A stretch of DNA of 25,554 bases from Zopfochytrium polystomum. Lineage: Eukaryota; Chytridiomycota; Chytridiomycetes; Chytridiales; Chytridiaceae. Of the stretch, positions 18,839 through 25,554 are shown piece by piece. Made by a program: the position numbers and the translations under genes. Where the stretch lies: NCBI GenBank assembly GCA_025765615.1, contig JAIVFJ010000551.1, forward strand, positions 1-25,554. Reading direction: 5' to 3'. Below the pieces are notes generated by a model, which was not told where the DNA came from, did not search any database, and saw nothing but the letters and a program-made list of their open reading frames with translations. Numbering within the stretch: the stretch's first letter is position 1; the number at the start of each line of letters is the position of its first letter.

Positions 18839-19291
18839 GGCGGAAGGGAGTGAGGGGAAGCCGTGTTGATTTCGTTTTGGACGTATCTTGCGGAGGGAGG
18901 CCACTATCTCTCTTTTTCTCTCTCTCTCTCTCCGTTTTATTTCTCTCTCTTCTTCGAATATAAATAAATTACACGCCTTTGTTAGCAATGTGCGAGCGCG
19001 TGGAATCCGAGCAGGGGAAGCGGCGGTGGCGTGCACACGGCGGCCCGCCGGGTAGAGCGACGAAATCGGTCAGCGTTGTGCGCGGTGCAGTGCACACGTA
19101 TCTCCACGTGACAGCGTCAGAGATTTTCAGCAACTGCGAATCCGTTGGTGCGTCGGAGTAAAAAAAAAAAACAAAAAAAAAAAGAAAAGAAAGAAAAACA
19201 AGCGAAAAACGAGCGAAAAAAAAAACAACACAAAAACGAAAGAAAAAACAATAACGAAAAAAAAAAAAAATAAAAATAAAAAAAAACGCTG
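18839..19291. other. Intergenic region with CT repeat and A-rich leader
   Basis: It contains a CT-rich stretch (about 18905-18955), AATAAA at 18963-18968 as a plausible poly(A) signal for the HAPSTR1-like gene, and the A-rich leader described separately. Confidence 0.5.
19159..19286 (+). repeat. A-rich leader, about 128 nt
   Basis: Long runs of A broken by single C, G or T, ending five bases before the start codon at 19292. It is low-complexity DNA; a role as a 5' UTR or nucleosome-free promoter is possible. Confidence 0.75.
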
Positions 19292-20415
19292 ATGAAAACG
19301 GTCGACCCGTTCTCCGCGGCCATGATCCCTCCTCGTCCACACCACTCGACGGCGACGGCGACGACTACGACGGCGGCGACCATGGAGACGACGACGACGA
19401 CAACTACAGCGACGGCCCCGAGGTCGCTGCCAAAGGCCCTGATCGCTGACTTTGCGGGCGCCCTCGCCACCGCGGGCTCCACCGCCCCAGGTCTTTAGCG
19501 GGTGGGGCCTTTCTCCAACCGCTAACCCTCTTTCTTTCGTTCTTTCCTTTCTTTTTTGCCACACACACGCCCCCGCAACAGTCGTCGCCATCATCGACCG
19601 CAGCATCATTGCAAACATGTCGGGCAAGACGACCCTGCTCCGCGGCCTGCAGGAAGGGTTCACGACCCTCCTGACGCGGCCGCTGACCCACTTTCGGCAG
19701 CCCAGCGTCCTGGCCGTGTTTGCCGTGTACTTTTCGACGTATGCGCTGGTAAGCCGTCATCTCCTGCTGGGGAGGGCAAGCTCGAACGGGTTTTCCTCTA
19801 ACGAACGTTTCCCCCAAATCGAACCAGACCAACTTGGCCGAAAGCCTCAGCCTCCACGCCTCGATCGACCCGTCGCTCCCCAAGCTCGCCACTTCCTCCT
19901 TCGTCAACGTCACAATGACGCTCTGGAAAGACCAGCTCCTCACCCGCCTCTACGGCGTCACCGCCCCGCAACGGCTGCCGCTGTCTTCCTACGCGCTCTT
20001 CACCTCCCGCGACGTGCTGACCATGGCCGCGTCGTTCACCCTCCCGCCGCTGATTGCCGCAGCGGTTGAGCGACGCACGTTAGCTGGTGGCGGCGACGGG
20101 GCGGATCCGGAGGAGGAGGCGAGGAGGAGGGCGCGCGTCAAGGCGGCGGTGGATGTGGGCGTGCAGCTCGCGCTGCCGTGCGCGATCCAGGTCGTGTCGA
20201 CGCCGTTGCACTTGATGGGGCTGGACCTGTACAACCACCGGTCCGGTGCGGCGGGGGCAGGAAGCGGCGGCGGGTTCGGCGCGAGGGTCGGGCGGGTGGC
20301 GAAGGAGTACGTGCCGTCGACGCTGGCGAGGATGGGGAGGATTCTGCCGGCGTTTGGGATCGGGGGTGTGCTGAACAAGTGGACGCGGCGGACCGTCAAT
20401 GATGCGCTCCAGTGA
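19292..20415 (+). CDS. Conserved, probably mitochondrial membrane protein
   Basis: Three exons (19292-19490, 19582-19748, 19828-20415) encode 317 residues. The first donor is the unusual GTCTTT; the second is GTAAGC; phases match. The Thr-rich, acid-poor N-terminus (repeated ACG codons) could serve as a targeting region. The core reads VVAIIDRSIIANMSGKTTLL, then FVNVTMTLWKDQLLTRLYG, VLTMAASFTLPPLIAAAV, ALPCAIQVVSTPLHLMGLDL and LARMGRILPAFGIGGVLNKW. This pattern (IDR-ii start, WKD, sTPLHLlGLD, PAFGIGG) fits a fungal family of uncharacterised mitochondrial membrane proteins as I remember it; I cannot name it, and localisation is inference. A Gly/Ala-rich insert lies around 250-265. AATAAA at 20607-20612 is a possible poly(A) signal. 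Confidence 0.6.
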
Positions 20416-20767
20416 GAGAAAGTGACTGTTTTTTTTTTTTGGGGGCCTTCGTGTTTGTCATTTTCTTTTTGTGTTTGGAACCGTGTTCCAGAAGGGCGTC
20501 GGCCACCCTCTGCATTATGCAATGTTTAGAACGTTACCATTTCTAGTCAAGTTTGCCATCGAGCTTCAAATATGGACTACACTAGCAAGCTTGTGCATAT
20601 GACCTAAATAAAGGGTAGAAAGCTAAAAATAACCCAGTGAAGCCAGAAACTCAAGCATATTGCAAAAGCAGCAAAGCAGCCGCAAGATACAGTTGGGAAA
20701 AAGTGGCTTTCTTAAGCATTTCCCGCCCGAAGCTTAACCAACACATTTCATTCCCCCGACCGGGAAA
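20416..20767. other. Intergenic region
   Basis: The 3' flank of the preceding gene (T11 run at about 20428-20440, AATAAA at 20607-20612), then the promoter of the next gene. No gene is seen. Confidence 0.5.
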
Positions 20768-22978
20768 ATGTTCACCTTCCGGCCAGGGTACTCCCGCATC
20801 GCGTCGCAGGACAGCAGCCACGCCCTCCCCGCGCCCGACGACGAAGAAACATCCCGCCCCGCCGCCGCCGCAGCAGCAGCCAATACCGCGGCACCCCTCC
20901 CACCAGCCACCTACGACCGCCCCGCGTCGCCGTCCTCGACCTGCGCGCCACCCTCCCCAACCACGGATGTGCTCCTCTGCGTCATCCACCCACGCACGCC
21001 AGCCTCCTCCCACGGCTCGCCGACGGAGCAACAGCAGCCGCCGTCGCGGCCGCTGCGGTTCCGCGATATTAAGCTGGTCGGGACGCCGGTGGAGTCGGAG
21101 GCGGTGCGGAGCGAGCGCGGCGGGGATAGCCCTGGGGGCGGCGGCGGCGGCGACGAGCTCGAGGCGGGGTTGGTGACGATTCGGCATGAAGGGGAGGGCG
21201 AGGAGGACCGCAGCGAGGACGGCGGGGAGACGGCCGTGTCCGGCGCCACGGGCTCTCCGTCGTCGTCGTCGTCGTCGGGAGAGGGGTCCGCCGCACCGCG
21301 ACAAAAGGAAGAACCACCGTCGCCGACGAAAGAGTACGTTGCCGTCCCCGGGAAGCCCGCTCCGGAGCCGCTGGTGGACGTGGTGCACTCGAGCACGGAG
21401 GACCCGTTCACGATCGAGTCTTTCGAGGCGAGCATCCGCAGCCACGCGCGGGTCGGGAAGGACTTTATCATTGCGCGCGTTACGACGGTTGACTCGTCCG
21501 GCTGCGGTGGGGAGGGTGATGGCGGCGACGGTGGCGGTGGTGGGGGTGAGAGGCGGCTGTATCACCACTACGCGGCGCATCACATCAACAAGGTGTTGTT
21601 TCGGACGCAACCGGAGGAAGGGCTGCTTCATCGGATGAAGGCGAAGAATGTAATGTCCCCCATTCATTTTACTCTTTGGGGTCGCATCAGGGCTAACAAA
21701 CCCCTGGAACCCCCCAGCCCCTCAACAACCTCACCATCGTCGGCGACGTGCACTACTTTGCCGTCCGCAGCGACCACGTAATCGCCCTCCTCAACCGCCT
21801 CCACCTCCGCCACCAGCACCGCCGCGCCTCGGCCTCCGCCTCCCGCAGGCTCTCCTCGTCCGCCACTTCTACCCTGCATCCGTCCCTCTCCGCAGCGCAC
21901 CTCGCCGGCACCCGTCTCTCCCGAAACCTCGCCCGCCTCGTGCACGGCCTCGTCTCCCCCGCCCTCGATATCGTCATCCCGGCCGCGAGCAGTGCAGGAA
22001 GGCGCAGCGTCGCGGAGCTGGCGGGGGGCGTGTTTGCGCGGCGGAGCGACGGAGGGGAGGCCGGGCGCCGTCGACGCCGCGCACCAAATGAGGGTCACGA
22101 CGAGGACGATGAAGAAGAGGGGCGGCTGACGCCGCCGCCAGAGTCGTCGCCGCTACTGGACGAGTACCGCGCGCACCTCCGCTCGTTCTGGGGCAGCGTC
22201 GACGACGACGGCGTCGACAGCGGTGGTGGTGGGAACGGGCTTGTGCGGGGAGGCGGCGGCGACACAACGCCCCTCGGCGGACGGCGACGGTCCGCGGACG
22301 ACGTATTCGCCCTCACCCCTAACGCCCCCAGCAAATCCCCCACCCCCACCACCACCACCACCACCGCGCGTCTCCCACGCAGCGAAACCGTCCCCATCAA
22401 ATCCGAGCACCTCCTCCACTTCGATCTCCCCCACCCCCCTTCCACCACCACCACATTCGACGACGACTTTTACATCGCCGACTACATCGGGTCAGACGAC
22501 GATTTTCTGTACAAGGCCGAGGTGCGTGCGTATTTCCGCAAGCACGCGCTGGAGCCGGACGACGCGGTGCTGTTTACGTTGCCGCCGGACCCGTCGGTGG
22601 GGGATTTGGGAGGTTCTGATGGGGAGCGCGGCGGGGAGGGTGGGGAAAGAAGGGGTGAGCAGGAGGGGTGGTTGCTCAAGGGGCGGCCGTTTTGGATGGT
22701 GACGGGGGGGTATGGGCTGTTTTGCTTGGTTTTGATAAAGTCAGGTGAGTTGAAAGGGATTTTGTTGCGTTTTGGGGGGGCTGTTGATGTGACGAAAAAT
22801 GCTAACGAGCGCACGCGCAAAACCTTAGTTCCGCAGGCGTATATGTTTGTAAGTTGTGCCGCTATTTTGAGCATCTGCTATTGGTGATTCCGGACACTAA
22901 TGACACTGCCCCACACAGATAACGGCATTTACTCTGTCGTTTACGTACTGCGTGTTTCTCATCATTATTATGCCGTGA
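20768..22978 (+). CDS. Membrane protein with two C-terminal transmembrane segments, family unrecognised
   Basis: Four exons (20768-21649, 21718-22744, 22829-22848, 22919-22978) give 662 residues with matching phases; exon 3 is only 20 nt. Most of the protein is hydrophilic and low-complexity. Conserved-looking islands are HHYAAHHINKVLFRTQPEEG with LLHRMKAKNPLNNLTIVGDV (about 262-305), and FYIADYIGSDDDFLYKAEVR (about 537-556) with VRAYFRKHALEPDDAVLF. A hydrophobic segment (PFWMVTGGYGLFCLVLI, about 618-635) and a second one formed by exon 4 (ITAFTLSFTYCVFLIIIMP) end the protein, so the long N-terminus should face one side of the membrane. I do not recognise the family. The intact frame through three introns and several Gly runs supports the model. 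It lies 107 bp upstream of calcineurin. Confidence 0.65.
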
Positions 22979-23085
22979 AGATAGAGTGAACAAAATACAA
23001 GCTGGGTAAAGCGATGAAGACATTAGGTTCCATATTTGCGAGGGAAAAATCTTTCTTTCTTTTCTTTCATTCAATCAATCATCAA

Positions 23086-25554
23086 ATGAGCGGCACGGCT
23101 GGCACAACCAGCGACGAGCAGCGCGTAGCCGTCCTGCAGAAGGCGCTCAAGCCGGCCAACAGGCAGAAGCCCGACATCGACTTCACCGTGCACATCACAG
23201 AGAGCGGCGAGCGCGTGTCCACCCTCTCCCGGGTCATCACCGGTGAGCTACTCAGATACTCGAGATACAGAGAGAGAGGGAGAGATCCACTCCCTTCCCA
23301 CCCCGTCCGTGTGTCGCGCGACGCCGAGTGGCTTGGGCCAAGCGACCAAACCCACGATCCATTCTGACCCTCGATCCCACCCTCCCCTCTGGCCGATCTC
23401 ATCTCCCACTCGAAAAAAACGCAGATGTCGAAGCGCCCGCCGTCGCCGTCCCCACGAACGAGCAATTCTGGTCCAAGAAGGATCCGTCGAAGCCGGACAT
23501 TGACTTTCTAAAGAACCACTTTTTCCGCGAGGGCCGGCTGACCGAGGAGCAGGCGCTCATCATCATCAACAAGGGGACCGAGCTGCTCAAGCAAGAGCCG
23601 AATCTGCTGGACGTCGATGCGCCCGTCACTGGTTTGTGTTCCTTTTGTTGGTGGTCCCCGAAATCTTGGGGAGGATGGGTGGGCCCTAACCACACCGCAA
23701 TGACAGTTTGTGGCGACATTCACGGACAGTACTTTGATCTGATGAAGCTGTTTGAGGTTGGCGGCGATCCCGCCACGACGCGATACCTGTTCCTGGGCGA
23801 CTACGTCGATCGTGGGTACTTTTCGATCGAGGTAAGTTTGGATCCGATGGCAGGAGGGGTCGTTGACACGTTTCAATCCTCTGTGGATTAGTGCACTCTG
23901 TACCTTTGGGCCTTGAAATGGTGGTATCCCAAGACCCTCTTCATGCTCCGCGGGAACCACGAGTGCCGGCACTTGACGGACTACTTCACTTTCAAGCTTG
24001 AATGTGCGTATCGTCGCCGCTTTCTTCTTTTTGGATGGCCCTTCTCACCAGCGAATGACCGTCCCAACCACAGGCAAGCACAAGTACTCGGAAAAGGTGT
24101 ACGAGGCGTGCCTGGAATCGTTCTGCGCCTTGCCCCTCGCCGCGATCATGAACAAGCAGTTCCTCTGCATCCACGGCGGGCTTTCCCCTCACTTGAATAC
24201 CCTCGACGACCTGCGAACGGTGAGAGTGGCTTGTTTGGAATCTTGGCCTTCGGTTGAACGCCTGCGTTTTTTCCCCAGATCGACCGATTCAGGGAACCGC
24301 CAACGCAAGGCCTCATGTGCGACATCCTGTGGGCCGACCCTTTGGAGGACTTTGGGCAGGAACGAACAAACGAGTTCTTTGTTCACAACGGTGTTCGAGG
24401 GTGTTCGTACTTTTTCAGGTGAAGACGACTGCGACCTTGATCGATGAGGCCGTGCTGAACAGCCTTCGTGCTACAGCTACCATGCGACGTGCGCCTTCCT
24501 TGAGCGGAACAACCTCCTTTCCGTTATCCGTGCTCACGAAGCGCAAGATGCGGGGTAAGTGTTTTGTTTCCTTCAGAGCCGCATGTCCGAGATTTTTTCT
24601 TTTTTGCTCATTCCAATCGTTACAGGTACCGGATGTACCGAAAGACGCGGACCACAGGTTTCCCATCTGTAATTACGATTTTCTCCGCTCCCAACTACCT
24701 CGAACGTTGTATAACAACAAGAGGTGGGTGTTGGCTTTCTTCACGGTCGCTGCGACGCCAGCTTTCATTAATTATCGTGTCTTGCCGCAGCCGCCGTGCT
24801 GAAGTACGAGAACAATGTCATGAACATTCGTCAGTCAACTGCAGCCCGCACCCGTATTGTGCTGCCAAACTTTATGGACGTTTTCTCTTGGTCGCTGCCG
24901 TTCGTTGGGGAGAAGAGTAAGAAGCGGAGGATCTTGGTGTCGTGGAAGTTGCTAACTCCACATAATCTACACAGTCACGGACATGCTTCTGACAATTTTG
25001 AACACGTGCAGTAAAGAAGAGCTGGAAGAGGAGAAGGGTGGATGTAAGAGTTTCACAAGGTTGCCCCACCTCGCTCATCGCTTCTTTGTTATGTAGTGGT
25101 CGAGGAGACTGGCCGACGACAGGTCATCAAGAACAAATCATGGCGGTTGGTCGCATGGCCGTCTTCTTCAACGTTTTGCGGTAACTAGGGTGCAAGCCGC
25201 TCATTGGTCATTATCGTGTGCTCGTAGTGAGGAAAAGGAGAAAATCTCCGAGTTGAAGAACCTTATGGGCACGACCTCGCTTCCTGTTGGCATGTTGGCA
25301 ACTGGCGCTGAGGGAATCAAGAACGGTAAGGCGCATCGCATTTTTTAGGCGAAAGATCTCTTTGCTCAGTAGTACTTCAACTAGCCATCTCAACCTTCGA
25401 GCAAGCAAGGAAGGCCGACTTAGAGAACGAGAAGCTTCCTCCCATGCGCGACGGAAGCCACATGCCCCAGCCGTCACCCCCAGTGTTTGCAGGATGGGGA
25501 TGGACATGGACTACAGCATCCCTCACCCACCAGCAAAACTCCAACCATCATCCC
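23086..25554 (+). CDS. CNA1: Calcineurin catalytic subunit A (PP2B), 3' end beyond the window
   Basis: At least 13 exons: 23086-23242, 23425-23631, 23707-23831, 23892-24003, 24074-24219, 24279-24418, 24477-24554, 24626-24723, 24791-24916, 24975-25043, 25097-25180, 25228-~25326 and ~25386 to the edge. The phosphatase core has [18 protein letters not shown] and RGNHECRHL (metal-binding residues), [31 protein letters not shown] and SAPNYL. Then come the B-subunit helix region ([18 protein letters not shown]), the calmodulin-binding segment (RRQVIKNK...) and the autoinhibitory segment ([15 protein letters not shown]). It dephosphorylates Ser/Thr targets in Ca2+/calmodulin signalling. Exons 1-7 are clean. 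Exons 8, 9 and 11 contain six 1-nt indels relative to the family; those in exons 8-9 cancel out, while the one in exon 11 (25135-25137) does not and would truncate the protein before the autoinhibitory segment. Confidence 0.9.

Noticed and set aside
20651..21667. 338-codon minus-strand open frame opposite the membrane protein gene
   Set aside because: Arg/Gly-rich product of GC-rich coding DNA; the plus strand has the consistent splice structure.
1..25554. CRISPR array, prokaryotic operon, or integrated virus/transposon
   Set aside because: There are no spaced direct repeats, ribosome-binding sites, terminal repeats, or transposase/reverse-transcriptase motifs; spliced genes dominate throughout.

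Overview
The window is nuclear DNA from a GC-rich eukaryote, most likely an early-diverging fungus and possibly a zoosporic (chytrid-like) one. Genes are short and close together, with small GT-AG introns (about 55-185 nt). TAA, TAG and TGA all serve as stops, so the code looks standard. A fungal-type calcineurin A, a VPS37A-type ESCRT-I subunit, a GT10 glycosyltransferase and a MORN2-like protein (a family common in flagellated lineages) fit that placement. The placement is inferred from gene content; nothing here identifies a species.

Layout. 1-848 (-): F-box gene running off the left edge. 981-2923 (+) and 4864-3047 (-): two ancient paralogues of an unrecognised polytopic membrane protein, tail to tail. 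The right copy is intact; the left copy has five +1 frameshifts but no other in-frame stop. 5203-5284 (+): tRNA-Ser(AGA), followed at once by a ~240-bp duplicate of the 3' end of the oxidoreductase gene found 3.2 kb further on. 5833-6196 (+): F-box fragment. 6343-6414: CA microsatellite. 8184-6834 (-): membrane-anchored atypical kinase, five exons. 9882-8561 (-): MDR-family oxidoreductase, four exons. 11843-10470 (-): GT10 fucosyltransferase-like protein, one exon. From 12133 everything is on the + strand: MORN2-like protein, VPS37A homologue, an unrecognised low-complexity protein (one apparent frameshift), a HAPSTR1/DUF4588-like protein, a conserved probably mitochondrial membrane protein, an unrecognised membrane protein with two C-terminal transmembrane segments, and calcineurin A, which runs off the right edge.

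I see no cluster that acts as one pathway; this is mostly a housekeeping neighbourhood. Several genes touch membrane traffic and signalling (VPS37A, MORN2, GT10, calcineurin, kinase). The most striking feature is a non-uniform scatter of 1-nt indels in coding exons: five in the left paralogue, one in the F-box fragment, one in the low-complexity gene, and six within about 430 bp of the 3' half of calcineurin, where they overwrite nearly invariant motifs. They are either residual assembly errors or real decay, and the calcineurin gene is the best place to decide. Exon boundaries were inferred by eye from splice sites, phase and family similarity, without transcript data.
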